Origin: Planctomycetota bacterium
Lineage (GTDB): Bacteria; Planctomycetota; UBA1135; GCA-002686595
Length of the DNA: 40,148 nucleotides
Assembly (NCBI GenBank): GCA_029259655.1
Contig: JAJDET010000319.1
Coordinates: 1-40,148 of the forward strand
Direction: 5' to 3'
Position numbers and translations under genes: made by a program
Shown here: one piece after another, positions 1 through 8,179 of the stretch
How the letters are laid out: every line of letters starts with the position of its first letter
How positions within the stretch are numbered: the first letter of the stretch is position 1
The notes under the pieces: generated by a model
Database searches by the model: none
What the model was told of the DNA's origin: nothing
What the model saw: the letters and a program-made list of their open reading frames with translations, nothing else

Positions 1-946
1 GCTGGGGCTCGGCCTCGTGCTGGCCCTGCTCGGAACGGAGGTCGCATTCCGGGTCATGGCCCCGGCGCCGCCGCAGCTCCGGGACGAGTCGGGCGAGCTC
101 ATCCTCTCTGCGCCGGGCGCCGTGGAGCGCTACGAGCGGGAGTCCAACGAGCAGGGCTTCCACGACTACGCGTGGACCCGCGAGAAGGCTCCGGGGACCT
201 GGCGCATCGTCGTGCTCGGGGATTCCTTCACGGCCGGCCGGCAACTGACGCGCGACGAGCTCTTCACCGAGATCCTCGAGCGCCGTTTGAACGAGAGGTC
301 GGACGAGGGCTCGGCGTACGAGCTCTTCAACGTGGCCAAACCCGGCTGGGGCACTGCGAATCAGCTCGACGCGCTCGAGGTCCTCGTCGCCGACGGCTGG
401 GCGCCCGACGTCGCGCTGATCGTCTACTTCGTCAACGACGCCAGCAACATGGGCACCAACCCGGCTCTGGTCGGGGCGATGCTGGAGCTTTTCGAGCGCC
501 GCAACCGGTTCCTCAACCGGCACTGGCGCTCGTGGGACTGGCTCGACCTCAGGCTGCGGCGACGCCGGGTCAGCGAGCTCACGCTGACCGAGTATCGCGA
601 TGCGTTCGACAGCGACAGGGAGGAGGGGACCTGGCGGGAGTCCCAGGAGGCTCTGCTCGGCATCCGTGATCTGGCGGAGGAGCACGGTTTCCGGGTCGGG
701 CTCGTGGTCTTTCCGGTCCTCATGCAACTCGACGAGGACCACGCCCTGCGCGGGCTCTACGACATGATCGAGGAGCGCGCTGTCGAGCTCGGGTTCCCCT
801 CGCGCCAGCTCCTGCCGGCCTTCCTGGGAGAGAACGCACAGGACCTCTGGGTCCTGCCCACGAACGCACACCCCAATGCGCGCGGCAACGCCATCGCGGC
901 GCGCGCGATCGAGGCGTTCCTGACGGAAGAGGGGCTCCTGCCCTAG
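1..946 (+). CDS. SGNH/GDSL-type hydrolase, membrane-anchored, 5' end outside window
   Basis: The frame is open to the left edge, and the first residues (Leu/Gly/Val/Ala-rich) are the end of a hydrophobic segment, so the true start probably lies upstream; GTG at 17 is only the first start codon inside the window. Counting from it, block I is VVLGDSFTAG with the nucleophile Ser70, a Gly-containing block II sits in NVAKPGWGT (105-113), block III is VND (139-141), and the C-terminal block is NAHPNARGN with the catalytic His285. In the family the residue two before this His is usually Asp; here it is Asn283, which may weaken the dyad or shift the acid role. Such proteins are typically extracytoplasmic esterases or acetyltransferase partners acting on polysaccharide; the substrate cannot be read. 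It is one of three different SGNH genes in the window. The stop codon lies inside a hairpin shared with the convergent gene. Confidence 0.85.
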   Translation, partial: LGLGLVLALLGTEVAFRVMAPAPPQLRDESGELILSAPGAVERYERESNEQGFHDYAWTREKAPGTWRIVVLGDSFTAGRQLTRDELFTEILERRLNERSDEGSAYELFNVAKPGWGTANQLDALEVLVADGWAPDVALIVYFVNDASNMGTNPALVGAMLELFERRNRFLNRHWRSWDWLDLRLRRRRVSELTLTEYRDAFDSDREEGTWRESQEALLGIRDLAEEHGFRVGLVVFPVLMQLDEDHALRGLYDMIEERAVELGFPSRQLLPAFLGENAQDLWVLPTNAHPNARGNAIAARAIEAFLTEEGLLP

Positions 947-955
947 GTGCTAGGG
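941..955. terminator. Hairpin between convergent stop codons
   Basis: CCCTAG (941-946) and CTAGGG (950-955) form a perfect 6-bp stem with loop GTG. The left arm contains the TAG stop of the SGNH gene. A second hairpin follows at 960-974 (CGCTC, five-base loop, GAGCG) and covers the TGA of the minus-strand gene at 965. No T tract is present on either strand, so a role as a bidirectional terminator is inferred from position and structure only. Confidence 0.4.
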
Positions 956-964
956 GACGCGCTC

Positions 965-2206
965 TCAGGGAGCGAAGGAGGAGGCGATGGCGGTGACGCC
1001 GCTCGGGCCTCCGATGCGTGCTTCGAACGTGGTGACGTCGATGAAGATCGGCTGGAAGAACACCGTGAAGGCATCGACTCCGAAGTCGACGACCGAGAGA
1101 GACTTGACCAGCGTTCCTCCGGCGGGGACCACGCCTTGTGACCGGAAGAAGAACGGCGTGCCGAGGAGCGCCGGACCCGCGAACTGCGCCACGTAATCTG
1201 CCGGGACCGTGGCCGCGGCGAAGGCCTTGAACACCAGCTCGCCCGGAACCCCGGTGTAGGCGAGCGTCAGCGTCTCGCCGCCGTATACCGGAGAGTTCGC
1301 CGTCAGAGAGCGCGCGGGGCCGGGCACCGTCGAGCGATTCCCGCCCGTCAAGTCGACCGAGAGCCCGCCGGAGCCGTCGGGCAGGGCGCAGGACGCACCG
1401 GATCCTTCCGTTCCTCCGGCGAGGGTCACGTCGAGGTCGGTGAACTGCCCGTCGAGCATCTGGATTCCGTGACCGCCGTCCGTCGGCGGATCGCAGAGGA
1501 ATGGAACCGCGTCCAGCCCGCGGCCTCCGGCGAAGCTCGAGCCGAAGGCGAAGAGCCCGCCGCCGTCGACTCGTGCGCCGTCGCCGCCGGCGAAGTACGT
1601 GCCCGGGACGGCGTTGTCGGATCCTCCGGGCCCTCCGTCGAACCTGCCACCGTAGGCGTAGACGCTGGAGGCGCGCATCGAGATCGCCTCGGACGCACGG
1701 TGGGCATCCACCGCACAGTCGACCAGGAAAACTGCGGCGCAGCTCTCGATGGAAACGCCGTGCACCTCGTCGATCCCGAGCGAGAACGGGTTGAGCATCT
1801 GGACCGAGGTGTCCTCGATCCAGACGGTTCCTGCGTTGTCGACGAGTCGCACGCCGACGGTGCCGTCGAAGACCTGGCCGGAGATCACGCGCAACCCACG
1901 CAGGGTCACGGTCTGTCCGCGGACGAGGTTCTCCACGCGGACGAACGCGTCCCCGTTCGGCAGTCCCAGGACGTTCGCCTGCATTCCGTCGTCGGCGACG
2001 ACCGCCAGGGTCTTGCCGTCGATCGAGAAGTTGGCGTAGGAGCCTGGTCGCAGGATCACCGTGTCCCCGGACGCCGCGGCGTCGACGGCGGACTGGATGT
2101 CCCCGAAGTCGGCGGCGGGGTCCGTAGGGGAAACGACCCAGGCCGACTGGGCGAATAGCGCGGAGGAGAGGAGGAGGTGGACGGCGATGGCGGTCGACGT
2201 ACGCAT
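965..2206 (-). CDS. Secreted parallel-beta-helix (pectin-lyase-fold) protein, copy A
   Basis: This 413-residue protein starts at ATG 2206, where a signal peptide (hydrophobic residues 7-18, ending ALFAQ) begins; a frame open further upstream has no signal. GGAGG (complement of 2213-2217) lies about six bases before the ATG. Residues 20-55 match the opening of planctomycete parallel beta-helix proteins (VVSPTDP...DIQSAVDAAASGDTV), followed by about 220 residues of short Gly/Val/Asp-rich rungs. The last 110 residues form a separate beta-rich domain ending IASSFAP. Copy B at 12289-13530 has the same length and the same order of motifs, including WIEDT, CDPPTDGG/CDPPTAGG and IGGPS. No catalytic residues are recognisable, so a structural, adhesive or display role is more likely than an enzyme. 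It is monocistronic and convergent with the SGNH gene. Confidence 0.75.
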   Translation of the reverse strand: MRTSTAIAVHLLLSSALFAQSAWVVSPTDPAADFGDIQSAVDAAASGDTVILRPGSYANFSIDGKTLAVVADDGMQANVLGLPNGDAFVRVENLVRGQTVTLRGLRVISGQVFDGTVGVRLVDNAGTVWIEDTSVQMLNPFSLGIDEVHGVSIESCAAVFLVDCAVDAHRASEAISMRASSVYAYGGRFDGGPGGSDNAVPGTYFAGGDGARVDGGGLFAFGSSFAGGRGLDAVPFLCDPPTDGGHGIQMLDGQFTDLDVTLAGGTEGSGASCALPDGSGGLSVDLTGGNRSTVPGPARSLTANSPVYGGETLTLAYTGVPGELVFKAFAAATVPADYVAQFAGPALLGTPFFFRSQGVVPAGGTLVKSLSVVDFGVDAFTVFFQPIFIDVTTFEARIGGPSGVTAIASSFAP

Positions 2207-2212
2207 TGGGGG

Positions 2213-2217
2213 CCTCC
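2213..2217 (-). promoter_or_regulatory. Ribosome binding site deciding the start of beta-helix copy A
   Basis: On the minus strand GGAGG stands six bases before the ATG at 2206. The bases around it (CGGAGGCCCCC before ATG) are nearly repeated before copy B (CGAGGCCCCCC before ATG at 13530), so the leader appears to have been duplicated with the gene. Confidence 0.6.
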
Positions 2218-2257
2218 GAAGAGTCGGGTTGAAAGGAGGACGAGCAAAGCGCGCCGA

Positions 2258-2295
2258 GTGGCCTCCATTTTTTGCGGAAAAACCACTGGTGTTCG
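2258..2295. other. A/T-rich inverted repeat in the divergent intergenic region 2207-2426
   Basis: The 220 bases between beta-helix copy A and the haem protein hold a short A/T-rich island that stands out in this GC-rich DNA. AGTGG (about 2259-2263) and CCACT (about 2289-2293) flank TTTTTGCGGAAAAA, itself a 5-bp stem with a GCGG loop. It lies about 60-85 bp upstream of the minus-strand ATG and about 130 bp upstream of the plus-strand gene. A promoter or operator role is possible; no clear -35/-10 pair was identified. Confidence 0.3.
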
Positions 2296-2426
2296 GTATC
2301 CGTTCCCAGCATTGGGGCCGCGACCCACGCGAACGCCCCCCGGCTGGTGGGGAGCCCGGACTCCCTCGCCGAAAGCCTCGCCGGAGGGCCGGGTAGGTAC
2401 GATCGTCGGCTCCTGCGACCCCACCC

Positions 2427-3698
2427 ATGATCTCCCTCGTCCTCACGATGGCCGTGCACCTCGCCGTCAGCCCCACGCAAGAGGGCGACCTGCTCCGCGG
2501 TGGACCGATCCACTACGACGCGCCCGCCACGGCCGGGCGGGTCGAGCGCGTCGGTCGACGGCTGGAGAGCGGCGAGCTCGAGCTCGCGTTCGATCCGGAC
2601 GCGGGGTACCTCCCTGCGCTGCTCGACGCGCTCGGGATTCCTGTCTCCTCGCAGGCCCTCGTGTTCTCGAAGACGAGCTTCCAGAGCGAGCGGATCAGCC
2701 CCTCCGCGCCGCGGGCGGTCTTCTTCGGTGACGAGGCGTACGTCGGCACGATCCCGGGTGCGCCCATCGTCGAGATAACCTCGGTCGACCCTCAACGTGG
2801 CCTGGTCTTCTACACCCTGGACCAGGATGGAGCACGCGAGCCGCGCCTGGTGCGGCGGTACGACGACTGCCTGCAGTGCCACGTCACGCCCGACAACCAC
2901 GGCTGGCCGGTCAACCTCTTGCGCTCGGTCCACCCGGACGACGACGGGCACGCGATCATGAGCTCGGGAACGGAGACCGTGACGCATGCGACGCCCTTCG
3001 AGAAGCGCTGGGGCGGCTGGTACGTGACAGGCACGCACGGAGAAGCCCGTCACCGCGGCAACGCGATCGCGGCGCCGGACACCGACGAGGTCGATACGGA
3101 AGCCGGGGCGAACGTCGAGGACCTGTCGGCTTACTTCGATACCGGCCGCTACCTCTCGCCGCACAGCGACGTGGTCGCCCTGATGGTGCTCGAGCACCAG
3201 GCGGAGATGCACAGCCGGATCGCGTTCGCTGCCTATGAGGTGCGGCTCGCGCTCTACCGGCAGGAGGAGCTCAATCGCCTGTTCGGGGATCCGCCGGGGA
3301 CTCTGCGGTCCACGACCGAGAAGATCGTCCGGAGCCAGGCGGACGCACTCCTCGAGTACCTGTTGTTCGAGGAGGAAGCTCGCCTCCCTGCCCCGATTCG
3401 CGGGACGTCCGACTTCGCCGCGGAGTTCCAGGCGCGCGGGATGACGGACGCTCGCGGGCGCTCGCTGCGCGCTCTCGACCTGAACGAGCGCCTGTTCCGC
3501 TACCCGTTGAGCTACCTCGTCCATTCGCCTGCATTCGACGCTCTTCCGGCCGAGCTCCTCGAAGTGGTCTACCGCGAACTGTGGAACGTGCTCACCGGGG
3601 AGCGCAAGTCCGCGGGTCTCGACCGATCCGAACGCGGCGCCGTTCTCGAGATCTTGCTGGCGACGAAGCGCGGGCTGCCCGAGTACTGGCGCGACTGA
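2427..3698 (+). CDS. Putative exported mono-haem (CxxCH) protein of unknown function
   Basis: This 423-residue protein begins with a short weakly hydrophobic segment (residues 1-14) that could be a signal peptide. It contains one c-type haem motif, CLQCH (148-152), with a conserved-looking tract after it (HPDDDGHA at 169-176, then WGGWYVTGTHG at 195-205). The second half is helical and rich in Glu/Leu/Arg, with no further CxxCH. Haem attachment would require export to the periplasm and a cytochrome c maturation system, neither of which is visible here. I do not recognise a named family; proteins with a lone CxxCH and a WGGWYVTGTHG-type tract are common among planctomycetes and acidobacteria as hypotheticals. 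No redox partner lies nearby. The downstream gene is fhs, with 34 bases between them. Confidence 0.7.
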   Translation: MISLVLTMAVHLAVSPTQEGDLLRGGPIHYDAPATAGRVERVGRRLESGELELAFDPDAGYLPALLDALGIPVSSQALVFSKTSFQSERISPSAPRAVFFGDEAYVGTIPGAPIVEITSVDPQRGLVFYTLDQDGAREPRLVRRYDDCLQCHVTPDNHGWPVNLLRSVHPDDDGHAIMSSGTETVTHATPFEKRWGGWYVTGTHGEARHRGNAIAAPDTDEVDTEAGANVEDLSAYFDTGRYLSPHSDVVALMVLEHQAEMHSRIAFAAYEVRLALYRQEELNRLFGDPPGTLRSTTEKIVRSQADALLEYLLFEEEARLPAPIRGTSDFAAEFQARGMTDARGRSLRALDLNERLFRYPLSYLVHSPAFDALPAELLEVVYRELWNVLTGERKSAGLDRSERGAVLEILLATKRGLPEYWRD

Positions 3699-3702
3699 GG
3701 AG

Positions 3703-3717
3703 CCGGCGCACCGCCGG
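3703..3717 (+). terminator. Small GC hairpin between the haem protein gene and fhs
   Basis: CCGGCG (3703-3708), loop CAC and CGCCGG (3712-3717) form a perfect 6-bp stem, starting five bases after the TGA of the haem protein gene. No T tract follows. It could act as a weak terminator or mask the fhs start region. Confidence 0.3.
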
Positions 3718-3732
3718 GGGGCGCCTCTCGCT

Positions 3733-5379
3733 ATGGTGCTCCTCATGCAACCGCTCTCCGACGTCGCCGGCCGTCTCGGTCTTCGCTCCGAGCACCTCGT
3801 TCCGTTCGGGTCGTTCGCGGCCAAGGTCGACCCCCGCGTGCTCGACGAGCCCCGGCCGCGGAACACCCCGGCGCGGCTCGTGCTCGTCTCCGCGATCACA
3901 CCGACGGCGGCGGGCGAGGGAAAGACGACCACGACGATCGGGCTGGGGGACGCGCTCTCGAGACTGGGGGAGTCGGTCTGCATCGCGTTGCGCGAACCGT
4001 CGCTCGGGCCGTGCTTCGGGATGAAGGGTGGGGGCACGGGAGGCGGTCGCGCATGCGTGGTTCCGGCCGACCGCATCAACCTGCACTTCACCGGGGACTT
4101 CCACGCGATCACAGCCGCGCACAACCTGCTCGCGGCCATGCTCGACAACCACCTGCACTTCGGGAACGAGCTCCGGATCGAATCGCGCAGCCTGGTCTGG
4201 CCGCGTGTCATCGACATGAACGACCGCGCCCTGCGCGAGGTCGTTCTAGGCCTCGGTGGGCGGACGCACGGCGTTCCCCGGCAGTCGCGCTTCGAGATCA
4301 CGGCCGCGTCCGAGCTGATGGCGATGCTGTGCCTGGCCGAGAGCGTCGAGGACCTGCGCGAGCGAATCGACCGCACGGTCGTGGCCCTCGACCGCGACCG
4401 CAAGGTCGTGACGGCGAAGGACCTGGATGCGACGGGCGCGATGCTCGCGCTCCTGCGCGACGCTCTGATGCCCAACCTGGTGCAGACGATGGAGGGGACC
4501 CCCGTGATGATGCACGGTGGGCCCTTCGCGAACATCGCCCACGGTTGCAACAGCGTCCTGGCCACGAAGACGGCTCTGCATCGGGCGGACTGGGTGCTGA
4601 CGGAGGCCGGCTTCGGCTTCGACCTGGGCGCCGAGAAGTTCTTCGACATCAAGTGCCGCTCCGCGGGCCTCGACACGGCAGCGGTCGTCCTCGTGGCGTC
4701 GGTTCGAGCCCTCAAGGTCCACGGCGGCCTGAGCCCCAACGAGCTCGACGGTCCCGACCCGGCTGCAGTCGAAGCCGGCCTGCCGAACCTCGCCAAGCAC
4801 ATCGAGAGCATCGGGCACTTCGGCGAGCTCCCGATCGTGGCCCTCAACCGCTTCGCGAGCGACGCCGACGAAGAGGTCGCCGTCGTACAGCGCTGGTGCG
4901 AGGAGCAGGACGTGCCCTTCGCAGCCGCCACCCACTACGCCGACGGGGGAGAGGGAGCGCTCGACCTCGCACGGCTCGTCGTCCAGCACGCCGAGCACCA
5001 CTCCGAACCGTACCGACCGCTCTACGAGCTCTCGGACGGCGTGGCGGAGAAGATCCGCGCCGTCGCGACTGCGATGTACGGCGCGCGCGACATCGAGTTC
5101 ACCAAGGACGCCGAGCGGCAGCTGCACCAGATCGAGGCTCTCGGCTACGCCCACCTCCCGGTCTGCATCGCGAAGACCCACAGCTCCCTCTCCGACGACC
5201 CCAGGCTCCGCGGCCGTCCGCACGACTTCGAGGTCACCGTGCGCGGCATAGAGCTCAACGCCGGAGCCGGTTTCCTGGTGGTGCTCACGGGCGAGATCCT
5301 GCGCATGCCGGGCCTCCCCCGGAGACCGCTCGCGGCCGACTTCGACCTCGTCCAGGGTGAGATTGTCGGGATGCGATAG
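3733..5379 (+). CDS. fhs: Formate--tetrahydrofolate ligase
   Basis: This enzyme makes 10-formyl-tetrahydrofolate from formate, ATP and THF in cytoplasmic one-carbon metabolism. The 548 residues are close to the usual 555-560 of the family. Visible signatures are the phosphate-binding segment TPTAAGEGKTTTTIG (56-70), the REPSLGP stretch (87-93) with the formate/phosphate-site Arg, the Gly-rich FGMKGGGTGGG (95-105) and INLHFTGDFHAI (115-126), a hallmark of the family. The ATG at 3745 (starting MQPLSD) is a credible alternative start, since neither site has a strong Shine-Dalgarno sequence. No folD, fchA or other C1 gene is adjacent, so it is probably a stand-alone purine/formyl-Met supply enzyme rather than part of an acetogenic cluster. 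Confidence 0.97.
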   Translation: MVLLMQPLSDVAGRLGLRSEHLVPFGSFAAKVDPRVLDEPRPRNTPARLVLVSAITPTAAGEGKTTTTIGLGDALSRLGESVCIALREPSLGPCFGMKGGGTGGGRACVVPADRINLHFTGDFHAITAAHNLLAAMLDNHLHFGNELRIESRSLVWPRVIDMNDRALREVVLGLGGRTHGVPRQSRFEITAASELMAMLCLAESVEDLRERIDRTVVALDRDRKVVTAKDLDATGAMLALLRDALMPNLVQTMEGTPVMMHGGPFANIAHGCNSVLATKTALHRADWVLTEAGFGFDLGAEKFFDIKCRSAGLDTAAVVLVASVRALKVHGGLSPNELDGPDPAAVEAGLPNLAKHIESIGHFGELPIVALNRFASDADEEVAVVQRWCEEQDVPFAAATHYADGGEGALDLARLVVQHAEHHSEPYRPLYELSDGVAEKIRAVATAMYGARDIEFTKDAERQLHQIEALGYAHLPVCIAKTHSSLSDDPRLRGRPHDFEVTVRGIELNAGAGFLVVLTGEILRMPGLPRRPLAADFDLVQGEIVGMR

Positions 5380-5470
5380 GGGGCCGTTCCGGCGGACAAC
5401 GAGCGTGCGACTCCTTGACCTTCAGGAAGCGGTCGGTTCAGCTCCGATCGTGTCGAGGCGCGAGGAAGAG

Positions 5471-6319
5471 ATGCACGAAGACGCATCGGAGCTCGAGCTG
5501 TCGGCGCGGGACATGGGATCCTGGCGCGTCGGGCTCGTCGACGCGGGCAGAGGCGTTCCGGTGGTCCTGCTCCACGGCTCGGGTGACGGCGCCTTCGTCT
5601 GGAGGCCCGTGCTCGAGCGATTGGTCCCCGATCGCCGTGTGTGCGCCGTCGATTTCGGCAGCACGGTCCGGCTCGCAGCCTGTCGAGCAACCGGACGGCT
5701 CGAAGACGATCGCGAGGCGCTCCGGAGCCTCCTGGTCGAGCTCGGCGAACCCGTTCACCTCGTCGGACACTCCTACGGCGCCCTGCTCGGCATTCGCCAC
5801 GCGGTGGAGGAGCCTGTGGGAATCCGCAGCCTGGCCCTGATCGAGCCGATCGCCTTCGGACTCCTGCGCGACGAGAGCGGGAAGCATCGATCGGAGAGCG
5901 GAATCGCCTCGGCCCTCGAGAGCTTCTTCGAGACCTGGAGCGGCGGCGACCGCGCGCGAGCGATCGGCGCGATCGTGGACTACTGGAACGGCGACGGCGT
6001 CTGGAGGCTCATGGGGGCCGAGCGCCAGGAGCGGCTGCTCGCCGGCGCGGAACGGATCCGCCAGGAGGTGGCCTGCGCCTACGAAGACCGGACCACCGTG
6101 CTCGAGGTCCGCGAGCTCGCCATGCCGACCCTGATCGCGTACGGCGCGAACACCACGTGCGCGGCGCGTGACGTCTGTGAGCTCCTGACGGGCACCATTC
6201 CCGGGGCCCGCGGCTCGCGCGTGGAGGGAGCGGGGCACTCTTCGATGCGCTCTCATCCCGGTCCCGTCGCGACAGCGCTCGAGGAGTTGATGGCTGCCGC
6301 CGAACGAGCGGCGCACTGA
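5471..6319 (+). CDS. Alpha/beta-hydrolase fold protein
   Basis: The 282-residue protein starts at ATG 5471, preceded by GAGGAAGAG; the frame is open further upstream to 5357, where ATG would overlap the fhs stop, but those residues look non-homologous. The oxyanion-hole segment is LLHGSGDG (33-40), the nucleophile elbow is GHSYG with Ser101 (99-103), and the C-terminal catalytic His is His256 in GAGHSS. The position where the acid usually sits (after the sixth strand, G-x-x-D) reads GANTT, so the Asp is not where expected; an Asp a few residues later (ARD) may replace it. There is no signal peptide, so it is probably cytoplasmic. Such proteins include esterases, haloperoxidase-like enzymes and lactonases; the substrate is unknown. 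Three plus-strand genes (fhs, this and the next) lie close together, but with 91- and 45-base gaps. Confidence 0.8.
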   Translation: MHEDASELELSARDMGSWRVGLVDAGRGVPVVLLHGSGDGAFVWRPVLERLVPDRRVCAVDFGSTVRLAACRATGRLEDDREALRSLLVELGEPVHLVGHSYGALLGIRHAVEEPVGIRSLALIEPIAFGLLRDESGKHRSESGIASALESFFETWSGGDRARAIGAIVDYWNGDGVWRLMGAERQERLLAGAERIRQEVACAYEDRTTVLEVRELAMPTLIAYGANTTCAARDVCELLTGTIPGARGSRVEGAGHSSMRSHPGPVATALEELMAAAERAAH

Positions 6320-6364
6320 GCAGGGATCACGCGGATCCGGATGTCCTATGCTGGTGGCCACGAG

Positions 6365-8176
6365 ATGAGCCTCGCACTCCGCCTCGACCACGCACTCGTC
6401 TCGCTCCTCCTGCTCGCGAGCTGCGGCGGGGGCGACGCGCGCTCGAGCTCACCGGGGCTCGAGCTCCGGCCGCTCAAGCTCCTCGAGCGTCTCTCTCCCG
6501 GTGCGGGCGTGAGCGTGGGCAAGCAAGGACTCGCCGGCCAGCGCCGGATCGTCGCCCACGGTGTCGCCCCCTTCGAGTTCTCCACCACGATTCGCGTCCC
6601 CGATGGCCGTCGTTTGTGGTTCGGCCTCGCCCGCGACGGTGGCGGTGCGAGCTCCATTCCGGTGTCGATCCAGGCGCACGCGGAGGGCGACTCCAGGACC
6701 CTCTTCGAGCACGACCTCGACCCGGGAACCCCGGGCTGGCAGGAGTTCGACGTGGACCTCTCGGCTCTCGGGGAGCAGGAGGTGACGCTGGAGTTCGTGA
6801 CGGGGTCCTCCGGCAGCGGGCCGGAACCGGCACGCGTGCTCTGGAGCACGCTCTACGTCGGACCCGATCGACGCGAGCGTCCGGACGTCTTCTTGTTCCT
6901 GATCGACACGCTCGTTCCGGGCCACCTCTCCGCCTATGGGTACGAGCGCGAGACGAGCCCGAACATCGACGCGCTCGCCGCAGAGGGCGTGCTCTTCGAG
7001 AACGCGTTCTCCGTGGCGCCCTGGACGGACCCGTCCGTCCTCTCGCTCTTCACCGGCGTGTACCCCTCGGACGTCTGGGAGCCGGCCCGACACGCGGACA
7101 CGATCAAGAAGAAGTTGCCGAGCTCGCTGAAGACCCTGGCCAGCGTCCTGTCCGAGAACGGCTACCACACGATCGCCGCCACGGACCACCCGGGGATTCG
7201 CTCGCAGCGGTTCGGCGAGGGCTTCGACACCTACTGCCATCTCTACGCGGGCCTCGGCGCGTACGACGAGTGGGAGGCGCCCGGCGGCCGGAAACCGACG
7301 GCCGAGCTCGAGCCCGAGGTGGCCGGCGTCCTGCGCCAGACACCGGCTTCGACGGTGCGCGAGATCGTGCGCGGCCTCACCGAGAACCGGCCGCCGGGCG
7401 GCACGTTCCTGTACGTCCACCTGATCTACCCGCACCGTCCCTACGATCCGCCGCAGCGCTTCAAGACGATGTTCGGCCCTCCGGCGTCCGCCATGCAGCG
7501 CGAGGACAGGGACGGCATGATCAACCTGTACGACGCCGAGATCCGGCGCACCGATGGGCTGATCGGCGAGCTCTTGGCGGAGCTCGGCTGCCGGGAACCC
7601 GGCGACGATTCGATCGTCGTGGTTCTGGCCGACCACGGCGAGGGCTTCTGGGAGCACGACCTCGACGACCACGGGAACTCCCTCTACAACGAGCTGCTGC
7701 GCATTCCGCTGATCTTGCGCGCGCCGAATCGGCTGCCTTCGGGACGCACGACGGATGCCGTGGCGAGCATCGTGGACGTGTTCCCGACGCTGCTCGACCT
7801 GCTGGGGATCGAGACTCCGCACGCCGGACGCGGGATGAGCCTCCGGGCCGCCGCGGAGGGCAAGGCCGATCCCGATCGACTCGTGCTGAGCGAGTTCCCG
7901 CACAGCCTGATGATCGACGGTCGGACCTTGCAGTCGCGCGACGAGAAGCTCATCCGCCGGGGCCATGACTCCGAGGAAGTCGAGTACTTCAGAGTGATCG
8001 ACGACCCCGGCGAGCGGCGCGACCTCTCCGGCGATGAAGGAGCGCACCCACGTGTCCAGCGCCTGCTCGGCGCGCTCTCCTCGCTGGGCAGTCCTTCCGA
8101 GGTGGCACCGCCCGAGCTCTTCGAGCCGCCCGACGAGATGCTCGATGCGCTGGAGGCGATGGGCTACGTCGAGTGA
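6365..8176 (+). CDS. Sulfatase-like (alkaline phosphatase superfamily) lipoprotein with Thr at the nucleophile position
   Basis: The chosen start at 6365 gives a 603-residue protein whose signal peptide ends in LLLLASC, so Cys20 is the likely lipidated residue; ATG 6341 in the same frame adds eight residues. Residues 60-165 form a beta-rich N-terminal domain. The sulfatase fold begins at RPDVFLFLIDTL (172-183; metal-ligand Asp181). The active-site segment reads APWTDPSVLSLFTG: Thr221 occupies the place of the formylglycine Cys and Val225 that of the conserved Arg. LADHGEGFWEHD (421-432) supplies other metal ligands. Known superfamily members with Thr here are phosphotransferases or phosphodiesterases of the phosphoglycerol-transferase type, so true sulfatase activity is unlikely. 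It converges with a canonical sulfatase, with three bases between the stop codons. Confidence 0.88.
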   Translation: MSLALRLDHALVSLLLLASCGGGDARSSSPGLELRPLKLLERLSPGAGVSVGKQGLAGQRRIVAHGVAPFEFSTTIRVPDGRRLWFGLARDGGGASSIPVSIQAHAEGDSRTLFEHDLDPGTPGWQEFDVDLSALGEQEVTLEFVTGSSGSGPEPARVLWSTLYVGPDRRERPDVFLFLIDTLVPGHLSAYGYERETSPNIDALAAEGVLFENAFSVAPWTDPSVLSLFTGVYPSDVWEPARHADTIKKKLPSSLKTLASVLSENGYHTIAATDHPGIRSQRFGEGFDTYCHLYAGLGAYDEWEAPGGRKPTAELEPEVAGVLRQTPASTVREIVRGLTENRPPGGTFLYVHLIYPHRPYDPPQRFKTMFGPPASAMQREDRDGMINLYDAEIRRTDGLIGELLAELGCREPGDDSIVVVLADHGEGFWEHDLDDHGNSLYNELLRIPLILRAPNRLPSGRTTDAVASIVDVFPTLLDLLGIETPHAGRGMSLRAAAEGKADPDRLVLSEFPHSLMIDGRTLQSRDEKLIRRGHDSEEVEYFRVIDDPGERRDLSGDEGAHPRVQRLLGALSSLGSPSEVAPPELFEPPDEMLDALEAMGYVE

Positions 8177-8179
8177 GGG

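Noticed and set aside
2270..2310. An ECF-type promoter (GGAAC at about 2305 on the minus strand) for beta-helix copy A
   Set aside because: No matching -10 element at the expected spacing, and no corresponding element upstream of copy B.
720..4931. A 1,403-codon open frame on the minus strand across the haem protein and fhs
   Set aside because: It is antisense to two well-supported genes, has Arg/Ser/Pro-rich low-complexity composition, and arises because high GC content removes stop codons.
5357..5470. Upstream start of the alpha/beta hydrolase at 5357, overlapping the fhs stop codon
   Set aside because: The additional 38 residues have no hydrolase-like character and ATG 5471 has a better ribosome-binding site; the upstream start is not excluded.
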